Below, piece by piece: positions 16,333-25,424 of a DNA stretch of 48,115 nt. The position numbers and the translations under genes were made by a program. This DNA comes from Akkermansia muciniphila. Its GTDB lineage: Bacteria; Verrucomicrobiota; Verrucomicrobiia; Limisphaerales; UBA9464. The stretch lies in assembly GCA_945900455.1 (NCBI GenBank), contig CAMDJH010000010.1, forward strand, positions 1-48,115, in the 5' to 3' direction. Each line of letters starts with the position of its first letter. Positions within the stretch are counted from its first letter, which is position 1. Under the pieces are notes generated by a model, which was not told where the DNA came from, searched no databases, and saw nothing but the letters and a program-made list of their open reading frames with translations.

Positions 16333-17607
16333 TCACTTGGATTCAGCGATGCAGTACAATGCCGCCTGGGTACGGAGGAAAATCTCACCACTCGAAAGCG
16401 CAAGCGTCGAGTTGGACAGTTCCCCGATCGGGTTGGTGGCGATCACTTCAAACTTGGGCGCCGCCCGAAGAATGATCGTGTCCCCCGACCGATTGACCAC
16501 GAAGAGATGATCCCCCGACCGCACCATCGACCCCCAAGTCTGACCACTGGCCCCCGACGTCGGAAGGCGCTCCTCCCAGACGAGTTTGCCCGTCGCCAGT
16601 TCGAAACATTGACCGAAGCCGTCGGTCGCACCTTGGTAAATATAGCCGTCCTTCACGAGGGGCGACCCGATGGTGTGCTTCTTCAAGCGGCGCTCGTAAA
16701 ATAGACGGTCCGCAGTCCGGTCTCCATGCCCGCCCGGCTTAACGAAGATCCCGCTGCCAAAGAATCCGCCAAAGGCCACCAAGGTCCCCTGTCCAAACGT
16801 GGGCGAACTGTATGCGAGCGGGTTGACGCCGTCGACGTGCCACAATTGTTTCCCTGAACTCGGGGCAAACGCCTGCAGTTGGTTGACAACGGGAAGAATA
16901 ATTTCGTCCTGGGTTCCGGCTCGGATCACGAGCGGCGTGCTGAAGGTGCCGATCATGCCGTCATTTTTACCCGCAAAGCCATCCCACCGTTCCGGCGGGT
17001 GTTGTTCCTTGAGTGGGAGATTCCACTGAACCTTGCCGGTCCGCTTGTCGAGCGCGTACAGGGCCGAAAAATCACCCGGACCGTGATAAACGATGACTTG
17101 ATCCCCATAGAGAACCGGTGAGGAACCCTGTCCCCATTCATGAACCTGTTTTCCCAAATCCGTTCGCCAGAGCTCGCGGCCGGAGAAGTCGTACGCCACT
17201 ACACCCGCCGACGCGAAACTCACGACCACCCGCTCCCCATCGGTCACCGGTGACGCCGCGCAATGGGGATTGGTCTTGTGACGCGGATCCGCCGAATCGT
17301 AGGAGACTCCCTTCTGCCAGAGCTTCTTACCCGTCGCCCGATCGAAAGCCATCAGTGTTCGCTCCTTGCCATCCCCCAAGGCCTGGGTGATGAATACGGT
17401 GCCACCCCAAACGACCGGCGACGAATTTCCCGCTTCCGGCAGGACCGTCCGCCACTTCACATTTTTCTCCCGGCTCCAGGAGAGGGGGAACTTAGTTTCC
17501 GGCGTTGTGCCGTCCTGATTTGGGCCGCGCCAGGAAGGCCAGTTGGCGCCGGCCGCAGTCCATGGCAAGGTCAGCGCACTCAACAAAAAAAGATGGAGTA
17601 ACTTCAT
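16333..17607 (-). CDS. Secreted PQQ-type beta-propeller repeat protein
   Basis: The 424-residue product starts with a signal peptide (MKLLHLFLLSALTLPWTAAG) and then NWPSWRGPNQDG, the usual opening of a Verrucomicrobial and Planctomycetal family of exported PQQ-like propellers. Repeating blades end in A-x-G-K-x-LW (FDRATGKKLWQK, LDKRTGKVQWNL, FAPSSGKQLWHV, FELATGKLVWEE). The fold is clear. Catalysis with bound PQQ is not, since many relatives are not enzymes. An upstream in-frame start would add about 85 non-homologous residues, so ATG 17607 is used. It lies between a pseudopilin (31 bp before) and a zinc dehydrogenase (33 bp after), which suggests a shared role in handling an extracellular sugar or alcohol. 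Confidence 0.85.
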   Translation of the reverse strand: MKLLHLFLLSALTLPWTAAGANWPSWRGPNQDGTTPETKFPLSWSREKNVKWRTVLPEAGNSSPVVWGGTVFITQALGDGKERTLMAFDRATGKKLWQKGVSYDSADPRHKTNPHCAASPVTDGERVVVSFASAGVVAYDFSGRELWRTDLGKQVHEWGQGSSPVLYGDQVIVYHGPGDFSALYALDKRTGKVQWNLPLKEQHPPERWDGFAGKNDGMIGTFSTPLVIRAGTQDEIILPVVNQLQAFAPSSGKQLWHVDGVNPLAYSSPTFGQGTLVAFGGFFGSGIFVKPGGHGDRTADRLFYERRLKKHTIGSPLVKDGYIYQGATDGFGQCFELATGKLVWEERLPTSGASGQTWGSMVRSGDHLFVVNRSGDTIILRAAPKFEVIATNPIGELSNSTLALSSGEIFLRTQAALYCIAESK

Positions 17608-17638
17608 ACGAGGATTAAAGGATTTTTGGCACCGCGGC

Positions 17639-18376
17639 TCACCACCATTTGAACGAGGGATCCGGGGTGGGCGTGTTGGCGTACCAGTTTTTGGCTTCTG
17701 GCGGGAAGAGGAAAAACTCGGTGTGCGAGTCTCCAAAGAGCAGGTTATGGCGGGGTTGCCCCTTGTAGTTGTGCCATTGCCCCCGAGGGTCGACCTTGCT
17801 GCGATCGCCGTACCAGTGCCATTCACCTTGGATAATCTTGTTGGCGGGACTGACGGCAACATCGCCGAGTTTCATCGGACGTCCGACCGGATCACTGGGG
17901 GGCACGGTGGAAAACCCGGTGACGTGTTTGACGCGCAAGGTGTCATAACCACCGGCGGTGAGATAACTATTTCCCCACGCGGCGAAACAGGATTGGAGCG
18001 TGCCTTTAAAAATGTCGGGGTAGAGGGAATCTCCCTTGTCACCGGGACACCGCCAGGCGTCCGGCGCGCCGACATACTTGTTGAGGGGCCGATTGGATTG
18101 TGGTTCGAAGCCGCCATGATAGGCATGCCGACCGGTAGTACCGCCGATGGTGGCGAAGTCCTTGTAGACCGGGTAGATATCCCGGTTGTCATCGCCGTAC
18201 ATGGCATAGCCGAGCCCGTGTTGTTTTTGATTGCTGATGCAACGGGCGGCCCCGGCCTTGTTCTTGGCCCGGGCGAGCGCAGGGAGGAGCATGCCAGCCA
18301 GGATGGCGATGATCGCGATGACCACGAGCAGTTCGATCAGGGTGAAACCCCAGCGGAATCGGGACGAGCGCGTCAT
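17639..18376 (-). CDS. Type II pseudopilin-like protein ending in PDPSFKWW
   Basis: From ATG 18376 the product has 245 residues. The leader is very short ([10 protein letters not shown]) and is cut before Phe11 of [18 protein letters not shown]. The soluble part holds [66 protein letters not shown] and ends [10 protein letters not shown]. Two other genes in this window (35265 and 43787) share all of these blocks and the terminal double tryptophan. The longer frame to 18448 would place extra residues before the leader. It is the first gene of the presumed operon with the propeller and zinc dehydrogenase. Export and pseudopilus-type assembly are inferred from the family. Confidence 0.88.
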   Translation of the reverse strand: MTRSSRFRWGFTLIELLVVIAIIAILAGMLLPALARAKNKAGAARCISNQKQHGLGYAMYGDDNRDIYPVYKDFATIGGTTGRHAYHGGFEPQSNRPLNKYVGAPDAWRCPGDKGDSLYPDIFKGTLQSCFAAWGNSYLTAGGYDTLRVKHVTGFSTVPPSDPVGRPMKLGDVAVSPANKIIQGEWHWYGDRSKVDPRGQWHNYKGQPRHNLLFGDSHTEFFLFPPEAKNWYANTPTPDPSFKWW

Positions 18377-18614
18377 GGTATGGTCCAATCGAGAAATGGC
18401 ACGAAACCTGTGTGAGTCGAACGGAACGATACCGTCCGCGAACGACATGGAACGTTAACGACCGATTCGTACTGCTCACGACTGCGGGGTGCAAGTCGCA
18501 AACACCGTCTCAGACACCGCACCGTGCATCCCGAAGTGGTCGGAATGACGACAGAAACAAACGAAGGAAACGAAGACATTGTATTTCACGTCGTGAAATG
18601 ATTTATTTCACAGT
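18377..18614. other. Divergent intergenic region, pseudopilin / DUF4143 ATPase
   Basis: The 238-bp gap separates two divergent genes and must hold both promoters. The only clear structure is the palindrome cluster at 18583-18611 next to the ATPase start. No RNA gene or convincing frame was seen. Confidence 0.5.
18583..18611 (+). promoter_or_regulatory. Operator-like palindrome plus third half-site
   Basis: Bases 18583-18599 form a perfect palindrome atttcacg-t-cgtgaaat with 8-bp arms. The half-site atttcac recurs at 18605-18611, 22 bp (about two helical turns) after the first, and ends three bases before the ATG at 18615. A protein bound here would cover the ribosome site or the transcription start. 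Self-control by the ATPase or control by an unlinked repressor is inferred. Confidence 0.55.
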
Positions 18615-19850
18615 ATGAACGATATGCGAGCGCGCTGGTTTGTTCGAAACCTCGATTCCGCCCTCCGAGTGCTGCCCGTGACGGTCGTCACCGGTGCTCG
18701 ACAGACGGGCAAAACCACTTTAGTTAAATCCCTCGGCCCGGCCCGCGCCTACTTCACGCTGGATGATATCGGGGTCCTCGATCAAGCCGAGCGCCATCCG
18801 GACGCGTTGCTCGGCAACCGCCCGGTCACGCTCGATGAAGTACAGCGCACCCCCACACTGCTCCTGGCCGTCAAACGCGCCGTGGACGAGCGTCGGCGCG
18901 CGGGCGACTTCCTGCTCACGGGTTCGGCCAACCTGCTGCTGATGGGCCGGGTGGCCGACACGCTGGCGGGACGGGCTATCTATCTGGAACTGCCTCCCTT
19001 CTGTCCGGCGGAATGGCATCGACGGAAGCATGCGCTCCTGCCGCTCGATCGGCTCTTCGCCCCCGACTTTGACTTCCGAGAATGGCCTGTAGAAGCCGGC
19101 AACTGGCCGGCTTGGTTGTTGCGGGGGGGGTTCCCCCCAGCGCTCGCCATCGTGGACGACTCCGATCGCGCGCTTTGGTTTGCCTCATACGTCCAGACCT
19201 ACCTGGAGCGCGACCTCCGGCAGTTGAGCACCGTATCGAGCCTGCCCGATTTTCAGCGCGTGATGGCCCTGGCTGCACACCGCACCGGCCGCTTGTTAAA
19301 CCAGGCCGACGTCGCCCGCGACGCCGCACTCACTCATCCCACCACCCACCGTTATCTCAATCTGCTCGAAACCGGATGCCTCGTCACTCGCATCCGACCT
19401 TTCGCCACAAACCCCAATGTTGCCCTCGTCAAATCACCCAAACTCCTCTGGACGGATTGCGGTCTCGCGGCCTCCTTGGCGGGCATCAAGAACTCGCAGG
19501 ACGTTTTGAATCGGCCTGACTCTGGCTTCTGGCTCGAACAGACCCTTTACCAGACACTGCAAACTTGGCGCGCGATGGATCCACTCGATCGTAAAATTCA
19601 TTTCTGGCGAGACCGTCCAGGACACGAAGTCGATTTCATTCTCGAACAGAATGGGAAACTGGTTGCCTTGGAAATCAAGTCAGGCAGCACTGTGACCGGT
19701 TCCGACGCGGCCGGTATCCGGGCGTTTCGGGACTCACTCAAGAAAAAACCAATCTTAGTGCGCAGCGTCGTGTTGCACGCAGGCCAGAGTCGTCCGATAG
19801 ACACCGACATTTTTGCGCTCCCGTGGGGCTGGATGGTTGCAGCCCTGTAG
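18615..19850 (+). CDS. AAA-family ATPase with C-terminal DUF4143 domain
   Basis: The 411-residue protein has a P-loop GARQTGKT (27-34), Walker B VTLDEVQ (with Asp74-Glu75) and sensor-like LLTGSANLLLM, matching the AAA_14 group. The C-terminal DUF4143 domain is a PD-(D/E)XK nuclease-like fold; here Asp340 (HEVDFI), Glu353 and Lys355 (LEIKSG) are placed as in that active site. The family is widespread and poorly understood; some members are suspected of stress or defence roles. Start 18615 is followed by the conserved RWFVRNLDSAL; a second ATG (18624) lies three codons on. The gene stands alone, with an operator-like palindrome just before it. Confidence 0.88.
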   Translation: MNDMRARWFVRNLDSALRVLPVTVVTGARQTGKTTLVKSLGPARAYFTLDDIGVLDQAERHPDALLGNRPVTLDEVQRTPTLLLAVKRAVDERRRAGDFLLTGSANLLLMGRVADTLAGRAIYLELPPFCPAEWHRRKHALLPLDRLFAPDFDFREWPVEAGNWPAWLLRGGFPPALAIVDDSDRALWFASYVQTYLERDLRQLSTVSSLPDFQRVMALAAHRTGRLLNQADVARDAALTHPTTHRYLNLLETGCLVTRIRPFATNPNVALVKSPKLLWTDCGLAASLAGIKNSQDVLNRPDSGFWLEQTLYQTLQTWRAMDPLDRKIHFWRDRPGHEVDFILEQNGKLVALEIKSGSTVTGSDAAGIRAFRDSLKKKPILVRSVVLHAGQSRPIDTDIFALPWGWMVAAL

Positions 19851-19898
19851 GCATCCGCTCCCGTGTTCGAGCGGTAACGGTGCGCGGGGAAAAATTAC

Positions 19899-21407
19899 TC
19901 ACAGCGCCTTCAGAATCTCCTCCGCCTTCGCCTCGAAGAGCTCTTGCCATTCGGGCGCCACGAGGCAGTCGCAATCTTCCTGGGCGTACCCGGTGTTGCC
20001 GCGTTGTTTCTTGGTGGGCAGGTAGTAAATGTAGCCATTGCAATAGCCGGCAACGAAGGTGAATGGTGCGGGCGCGCGCCGTTTGATGTTGAGCCCGATT
20101 TCGACAGTCAGTTCGCCGGGAAATGTCACCAATCGAAAATCCCCGATCCGCACTCCGGAAATCTCAACATCCAGGGTGGGCTTTCCGGCGGCTTGGTTTT
20201 GCGCGAGATGTTGCTTGAGCAGGGCAAGGTTTACGTTCAATCGCGTTAGCCGCTCCAGGATCTGGATATTCTCGAGGTAGGCGTCGACGCTCTTGTGGTT
20301 TGCGTCATCCAGCTTCGTGAGGTTCTCCCGACCGAGTGCCTTTTCGTGGAGATAACCCTGTGAGTAGAACGATGGAAATTCGGGCGACATCTTTTGCTGC
20401 ACAAACAGCGGGAGGAAGGTCTTGAAGTTGATGTCGGTCGGCTTGAGCGCAGCGAGCAGCTTCGACTGCTCGGTTTGGATCGCAACGATGCGCCGCTCCA
20501 GATCCGTGCCGCGGGGCAGAGCGAAGACTTCGTTGACAATCTTGAGTTCTTCGCTGGACCTGGTTTCGATCTGTTTTAATGCGCGCAGGACGCTGAGGCC
20601 GAGCATTGTTCCCAGCGGCTCGGCGCTGGGTGGGTGTTGCACATCCTTATAACGCACGGGATTTATGTCACCCCCGCAACCCTGCACGAACAGCGCGATC
20701 GCGCCCTCGCCCAAGCCTTCCTCGATCACCTTCGAGGCAAAGCCCGGAAAGTCCGCCGAATTGCCAGTACTGGGCGGATTCATGATGGGATGGCACGCGA
20801 AGTTGTAGAGCACGGCCAGCGGTTTGCCATCGTCTCGGTCCAGCCGGAGAAGTCCGATCTGAGGATCAATTGGCCCAACGCCAGCCACATCTTCATCCCG
20901 CGGCATTGAGTAAGCCCGCCGCATATCCACCTCGCTGCCGTCTTTCATCTTCAGGCGGCGATTCTCGCTGATTCGCGCCTCGTATCCCGAGCCCGCGCCG
21001 ACCTTCACTGGCACCATCGCCCGGAACGCAGCTTTCACAGCCTGCACTGTCAGTGCGTCCGTATCCCCGCGCACCACGCTATGGCAGTGGCTGGCATTGA
21101 TGAGGACATCTGTCGGCGGAATTCCGAGCTCTTTTTGAAGCTGAGCCCGAACGCTCCCGAGATAGCCGTTTCCGATTCTGCCAATCTCCCCGATGGCGAC
21201 CGCATCGACCGTGATGATCACGGCAATGTTTCCACTCTCCTTGAGGACGAGCGCCTTCACATACGAAGGATCATTGACCGGACCGGCGGTACGATCGGTA
21301 ATCTCCACCCTGGCGACGCCCGCCTGGATTTGGGCGGCCTTGGCGACCAGCGGACCGAGCAGGAGAGCGGCGAGAATTGCAATGTTTCGGATGGAGTGGG
21401 TCTTCAT
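19899..21407 (-). CDS. Neutral/alkaline ceramidase-like secreted protein, nucleophile replaced
   Basis: The 502-residue product has a signal peptide (SIRNIAILAALLLGPLVAKA) and the fold of the neutral/alkaline non-lysosomal ceramidase N-terminal domain. Conserved metal-site blocks are NASHCHS (104-110), YNFACHP (201-207) and YCNGYIYYLP near the C-terminus. In true ceramidases the catalytic serine lies in a GDVSPN motif. Here the equivalent block is QGCGGDINP (242-250), with Asn249 in the serine position, so hydrolysis of ceramide is doubtful. Relatives with this change are frequent in Planctomycetes and Verrucomicrobia and have no assigned reaction. The gene lies 39 bp after ureG on the same strand, so it may be read with the urease operon, though a functional link is not evident. 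Confidence 0.8.
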   Translation of the reverse strand: MKTHSIRNIAILAALLLGPLVAKAAQIQAGVARVEITDRTAGPVNDPSYVKALVLKESGNIAVIITVDAVAIGEIGRIGNGYLGSVRAQLQKELGIPPTDVLINASHCHSVVRGDTDALTVQAVKAAFRAMVPVKVGAGSGYEARISENRRLKMKDGSEVDMRRAYSMPRDEDVAGVGPIDPQIGLLRLDRDDGKPLAVLYNFACHPIMNPPSTGNSADFPGFASKVIEEGLGEGAIALFVQGCGGDINPVRYKDVQHPPSAEPLGTMLGLSVLRALKQIETRSSEELKIVNEVFALPRGTDLERRIVAIQTEQSKLLAALKPTDINFKTFLPLFVQQKMSPEFPSFYSQGYLHEKALGRENLTKLDDANHKSVDAYLENIQILERLTRLNVNLALLKQHLAQNQAAGKPTLDVEISGVRIGDFRLVTFPGELTVEIGLNIKRRAPAPFTFVAGYCNGYIYYLPTKKQRGNTGYAQEDCDCLVAPEWQELFEAKAEEILKAL

Positions 21408-21446
21408 CGAGTGCGCGGGTTCGCGATCGGCCAGGGATCGGTGCGG

Positions 21447-22199
21447 TCAATGGCTGTGGGCCATCCCGGCGGTATGTTGCCAGGCATGGAGGATGTGCCG
21501 GACAATTTCCTCAACGCCGACGCCGTGTTTCACCTGTGCGAATACGAATGGCCCGTCGCCTCGCATCCGACGCGAATCCCGTTCCATTACGCCGAGGTCC
21601 GCCCCCACGGCTGGCGCGAGATCGGTCTTGTTGATGACCAGCAAATCCGCCTGCGTAATTCCCGGGCCGCCTTTGCGCGGAATCTTATCCCCTCCGGAAA
21701 CATCGATCACATACACGGTATAATCCGCCAGTTCCCGGCTGAAGTGAGCCGCCAAATTGTCGCCACCGGACTCGAGAAGCAGAATCTCCGGATGGAACTG
21801 CCGGTGAAGTTCCTCCAGGGCGAGGAGGTTGGCGGAGATGTCCTCGCGGATCGCGGCGTGCGGGCATCCTCCGGTCTCGACCGCACGAATACGTTCCGCG
21901 GGGAGTGCCTCGTTCCGGGTCAGAAATTCGCAATCTTCCCGCGTGAAAATATCATTCGTCACGGCTGCGATGCTTCGTTCCTGGCGAAGGCGCCGGCACA
22001 ATTGAAGCATCAACGCGGTCTTCCCGCTCCCGACCGGCCCACCGATTCCGACGGTAAAGGCACGGGTTGTGAGATTTCGATCCAGCGGAGACTCCCGTTC
22101 ATGATACTGGCCCGGATGATCCATCGGCTCATGCGAATGGCCATGGTCTCCGTGAGTGTGAGTATGCGAATGCGAGGGCATCATAGGAATGGAACTCAA
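21447..22199 (-). CDS. ureG: Urease accessory GTPase UreG with His-rich N-terminus
   Basis: UreG uses GTP hydrolysis to deliver nickel to urease in complex with UreD and UreF. The 250-residue product has the P-loop GGPVGSGKT, the nickel-binding Cys-Pro-His in [13 protein letters not shown], the [10 protein letters not shown] block and the G4 motif NKTD. The first 35 residues are an added tail with nine histidines (residues 10-33), and the C-terminus ends GMAHSH. Normal UreG is near 200-210 residues, so the tail is the difference. Since no ureE (the usual nickel-binding chaperone) is in the cluster, the tail may store or hand over nickel. The start overlaps the ureF stop by four bases. Confidence 0.95.
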   Translation of the reverse strand: MSSIPMMPSHSHTHTHGDHGHSHEPMDHPGQYHERESPLDRNLTTRAFTVGIGGPVGSGKTALMLQLCRRLRQERSIAAVTNDIFTREDCEFLTRNEALPAERIRAVETGGCPHAAIREDISANLLALEELHRQFHPEILLLESGGDNLAAHFSRELADYTVYVIDVSGGDKIPRKGGPGITQADLLVINKTDLAPAVGADLGVMERDSRRMRGDGPFVFAQVKHGVGVEEIVRHILHAWQHTAGMAHSH

Positions 22200-22936
22200 C
22201 TTTGAAAAAGACGCGAGTACAACCGGTCGTGGGTACCCTGCCAGAGATCGAGGAGCGGTGACGTCTGGCAGGCATCATCGATCCCGAGGTTGAAGCACTC
22301 CTCCAGCAGCGTATCCAGAATGGGGGTCATCCGGTGTTGCAACGCCTGGGCCTCGAGAGGTCCGACGATTCCGAGGCGAACCGCGGCAGAACAATAGCCG
22401 CGCACCTGTTGAAACAGGAAGAGCCTGGCGGTTTCTCCGCGATCGAGGCCGAGGCAATTCCCCACGACACCCAGCACCGGCGCAACGTGTCCAAAGGGCG
22501 GAGCGAAATCCGGAATAGAAAAAATCCGAATCGACGAAGCCAGCAGAGCGCGGCCCTGAAGGCGACTGGCGCGATTGGCGACATGATTCGACGTAAACGC
22601 CTCACATTCACGATCAATGGCGGGTAATTCCTTGGGTTCTTGATGAGCTGGATGGAGGAAAGGCAGGCTTGCCCGGGCGACCTGGCGCAACCCAGCCTCG
22701 ACTACGGACGCCAGGTCACTTCGGTTGCGGACTTCGCCATGCTGCCAAGCCGCCTCCAATCCGCCCGAATGGACGAATCCGCCGGAGGGAAATGCTGAAT
22801 CGGCCAATTGCAGCAGGAGCCACGCGTTGCCGACGGCGGGTAATTTGCCTGGGAATGCAATCAACGGGTCCGACGCCATCGGGTTCCAGACCGCCGGATT
22901 TTCCGGATCTCGTCCCCGATGAAATGCGTCTTCCAC
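22196..22936 (-). CDS. ureF: Urease accessory protein UreF
   Basis: UreF joins UreD on apo-urease and regulates the UreG GTPase during nickel insertion. The 246-residue product has the family features [25 protein letters not shown] (read in two parts around residues 39-63), the helical middle and the C-terminal block [21 protein letters not shown]. Residues 1-35 are not typical of UreF, and a later start such as the ATG for MASDPLIAF (residue 20) is possible. The gene starts three bases after the ureC stop and its own stop overlaps ureG. Confidence 0.9.
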   Translation of the reverse strand: MEDAFHRGRDPENPAVWNPMASDPLIAFPGKLPAVGNAWLLLQLADSAFPSGGFVHSGGLEAAWQHGEVRNRSDLASVVEAGLRQVARASLPFLHPAHQEPKELPAIDRECEAFTSNHVANRASRLQGRALLASSIRIFSIPDFAPPFGHVAPVLGVVGNCLGLDRGETARLFLFQQVRGYCSAAVRLGIVGPLEAQALQHRMTPILDTLLEECFNLGIDDACQTSPLLDLWQGTHDRLYSRLFQS

Positions 22937-22939
22937 GGC

Positions 22940-24655
22940 TCAAAAAAGAGAATAACGCTGCGCCAGCGGCAGTACGCGCGCCGGTTCACAAACGAGCGGA
23001 ACGCCATCCGCCGTCACCGCGTAGGTCTCGGGATCGACGGTGATGCGCGGCATGGCATCGTTCCATTTCATGTCCCTCTTGCCAATGGAACGGCATCCGC
23101 GGACCGCTTCGAGGCGTTTGGTCAAACCGTAGGCCGCCGCCACGCCGTGCTCATGGCAGACTTGGCTGATGAACGCCACGGAGTTTCCACCGGGTGCCCT
23201 GCCAAACGCGCCAAACATGGGGCGCATCAGGACCGGTTGTGGCGTTGGAATGCTGGCATTGGGATCGCCCATCTGTGCCCAGGCGATGATCCCGCCCTTG
23301 AGAACTATTTCAGGTTTGATTCCAAAAAACGCCGGCTTCCAAAGCACAAGGTCCGCAAGCTTGCCCACGTCGATCGAGCCCAACATGTGCCCCATGCCGT
23401 GGGCAATCGCCGGATTGATTGTGTACTTGGAGATATAACGCTTGATCCGGAGGTTATCGTTGTTGCCTTTCTCCCCAGGCAAGCTGCCGCGCTGCCGCTT
23501 CATTTTGTCCGCCGTTTGCCAGGTGCGCGTGATTACCTCCCCGATGCGTCCCATCGCCTGGGAATCGGAACTCATCATGCTGATCGCCCCGAGGTCATGC
23601 AGGATATCCTCCGCCGCAATGGTCTCTCCGCGGATTCGACTCTCGGCAAAGGCAACATCCTCCGGAAGTCCGGGATCCAGATGGTGACACACCATCAGCA
23701 TGTCGAGGTGTTCATCGATGGTATTGACCGTGTACGGACGCGTGGGATTCGTGGAGCTGGGAAGGACATTGGGCTCCCCGCAGATTCGGATGATATCCGG
23801 AGCGTGCCCGCCGCCCGCACCCTCGGAGTGATAGGTATGAATCGTTCGCCCACGAATGGCGGCAATGGTCGCCTCCACGAACCCCGACTCGTTCAACGTA
23901 TCCGTGTGGATGGTGACCTGGACATCGTATTCGTCCGCAACCCGGAGGCAGCAGTCAATGGCCGCCGGGGTGGTTCCCCAGTCCTCGTGCAACTTCAGGC
24001 CGATGGCCCCTCCGAGAATTTGTTCGGGCAGTCCGGCCGGAAGCGACGTGTTGCCCTTGCCCGTGAACCCAAAATTCAAGGGCAGGCTGTCCGTCGCTTC
24101 GAACATCATTCGCAGATGATACGCGCCCGGCGTGCAGGTCGTGGCGCACGTGCCCGTTGCCGGTCCCGTGCCGCCCCCAACCAGGGTGGTCAAGCCAGAG
24201 GCGATCGCCTCGAAGGCCTGCTGTGGGCATATGAAGTGAATATGGGTGTCGAGCCCGCCCGCCGTCACAATTAATCCTTCACCTGCGATCACTTCGGTCG
24301 TGACACCCACCACCATTCCCGGTGTCACACCCGCCATAACGTCCGGGTTGCCGGCCTTGCCAATCCCCGAAATGCGCCCGTTCTTGATTCCGAGATCCGC
24401 CTTGTAGATGCCGGTCGAGTCGACCACCAGCGCGTTCGTGACGACGCAATCCAATGCCTCCGCCTGGCTGACACCCGCGGCCTGTCCCATCCCTTCCCGA
24501 ATGGTCTTGCCGCCGCCAAATTTGCATTCGTCCCCGTAGACAGTGTGGTCTTGCTCCACCTGTAGTATGAGACTCGTATCGCCGAGACGCAGCCGGTCCC
24601 CCGCAGTCGGACCAAACATCTCCGCGTAATGCGCGCGCTTCATCGTATGTGCCAT
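22940..24655 (-). CDS. ureC: Urease alpha subunit UreC
   Basis: UreC carries the two-nickel site that hydrolyses urea to ammonia and carbamate in the cytoplasm. The 571-residue product has the standard length. The nickel ligands are all present: His138 and His140 (DTHIHF), the carbamylated Lys221 with His223 (GLKLHEDWG), His250 and His276, and Asp364 (SSDSQAMGR). The flap has Cys323-His324 (VCHHLDP). Each number is four higher than in the Klebsiella enzyme. The start at 24655 follows a strong ribosome site at 24661-24668 and begins [17 protein letters not shown]; an upstream open frame to 24904 overlaps ureAB and is not used. ureAB lies one base upstream. Confidence 0.98.
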   Translation of the reverse strand: MAHTMKRAHYAEMFGPTAGDRLRLGDTSLILQVEQDHTVYGDECKFGGGKTIREGMGQAAGVSQAEALDCVVTNALVVDSTGIYKADLGIKNGRISGIGKAGNPDVMAGVTPGMVVGVTTEVIAGEGLIVTAGGLDTHIHFICPQQAFEAIASGLTTLVGGGTGPATGTCATTCTPGAYHLRMMFEATDSLPLNFGFTGKGNTSLPAGLPEQILGGAIGLKLHEDWGTTPAAIDCCLRVADEYDVQVTIHTDTLNESGFVEATIAAIRGRTIHTYHSEGAGGGHAPDIIRICGEPNVLPSSTNPTRPYTVNTIDEHLDMLMVCHHLDPGLPEDVAFAESRIRGETIAAEDILHDLGAISMMSSDSQAMGRIGEVITRTWQTADKMKRQRGSLPGEKGNNDNLRIKRYISKYTINPAIAHGMGHMLGSIDVGKLADLVLWKPAFFGIKPEIVLKGGIIAWAQMGDPNASIPTPQPVLMRPMFGAFGRAPGGNSVAFISQVCHEHGVAAAYGLTKRLEAVRGCRSIGKRDMKWNDAMPRITVDPETYAVTADGVPLVCEPARVLPLAQRYSLF

Positions 24656-24656
24656 G

Positions 24657-25421
24657 TCATTCCTCCTTGTGAGCGAATCCACCGTCCCGGACCCGCCGCA
24701 TCGTTGCCTCCCGGTTCGCGTCGGACATCGGGCCATTGGCAAGGCTATTGCCTCCTCGAATGACGCGTGCACCGGCGATCTCAACGAGACGCACTGTTCG
24801 GGTTTCGCCCGGTTCAAATCGAACGGCCGTACCGGCGGGAATATCCAAGCGTTTCCCGTACGCCCTGTTGCGATCAAACTCCAGGCGACCGTTGGTTTCA
24901 ACAAAGTGATAGTGACTACCCACTTGGATTGCCCGATCCCCCAGGTTCGTCACGGAGAGGCGGACCGCCTCGCGGCCAGCATTCAGCTCGAGGTCTCCGT
25001 CGGCCGGCAGGCACTCGCCGGGCTCCGATTCGTCGTCCGCCTCCGCGCCATCAAACTGCGTAAGGGACGGCACCGGCAGGAAACTGCCATAAAGCGCCAG
25101 CGTCAAATCTCCGTCCTCGAGCGCGATGGGATGGTGTACCGTGACCAATTTTGTTCCGTCGGGAAAAGTACCCTCGACCTGCACGTCATGGATCATCGAG
25201 GGCACGCCCGGCATGACCTGACGTCGTCCGAGGAACTGGCGTCCGAGGTCCATCAAGTTGGCCACCGACCGGCCGTCGCGGATGAACTCCAGCAGTTGCG
25301 TGGCGATCAAAGCCACGGCCTCGGGGTGATTCAGACGCAGTCCTCGGGCGAGCCGTTTCTGGGCTAGAAATCCGGCACTATGAAGCAACAGTTTGTCGAT
25401 TTCGCGTGGGGAGAGATGCAT
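24657..25421 (-). CDS. ureAB: Fused urease gamma-beta subunit (UreA-UreB)
   Basis: This single 254-residue polypeptide carries both small subunits of urease. Residues 1-100 are the gamma subunit ([55 protein letters not shown]). After a linker (about 100-130, with [18 protein letters not shown]), residues about 135-245 are the beta subunit ([45 protein letters not shown]). Most bacteria have separate ureA and ureB; a fusion in this order is known from Helicobacter, where the large protein forms an unusual dodecamer. The linker holds a strong ribosome site for ureC near its end. The stop lies one base before the ureC start. Confidence 0.95.
   Translation of the reverse strand: MHLSPREIDKLLLHSAGFLAQKRLARGLRLNHPEAVALIATQLLEFIRDGRSVANLMDLGRQFLGRRQVMPGVPSMIHDVQVEGTFPDGTKLVTVHHPIALEDGDLTLALYGSFLPVPSLTQFDGAEADDESEPGECLPADGDLELNAGREAVRLSVTNLGDRAIQVGSHYHFVETNGRLEFDRNRAYGKRLDIPAGTAVRFEPGETRTVRLVEIAGARVIRGGNSLANGPMSDANREATMRRVRDGGFAHKEE
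24661..24668 (-). promoter_or_regulatory. Strong ribosome binding site of ureC
   Basis: On the minus strand these bases read aaggagga, five bases before the ATG at 24655 and inside the last codons of ureAB. It fixes the ureC start against the longer upstream open frame. Confidence 0.7.
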
Positions 25422-25424
25422 GGA

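Noticed and set aside
15508..16704. Plus-strand 398-codon frame opposite the zinc dehydrogenase
   Set aside because: Covers two genes with clear motifs on the minus strand; shadow frame.
22919..24274. Plus-strand 451-codon frame opposite ureC
   Set aside because: It lies fully on the opposite strand of an intact urease alpha subunit and reads as low-complexity, His/Arg-rich sequence.
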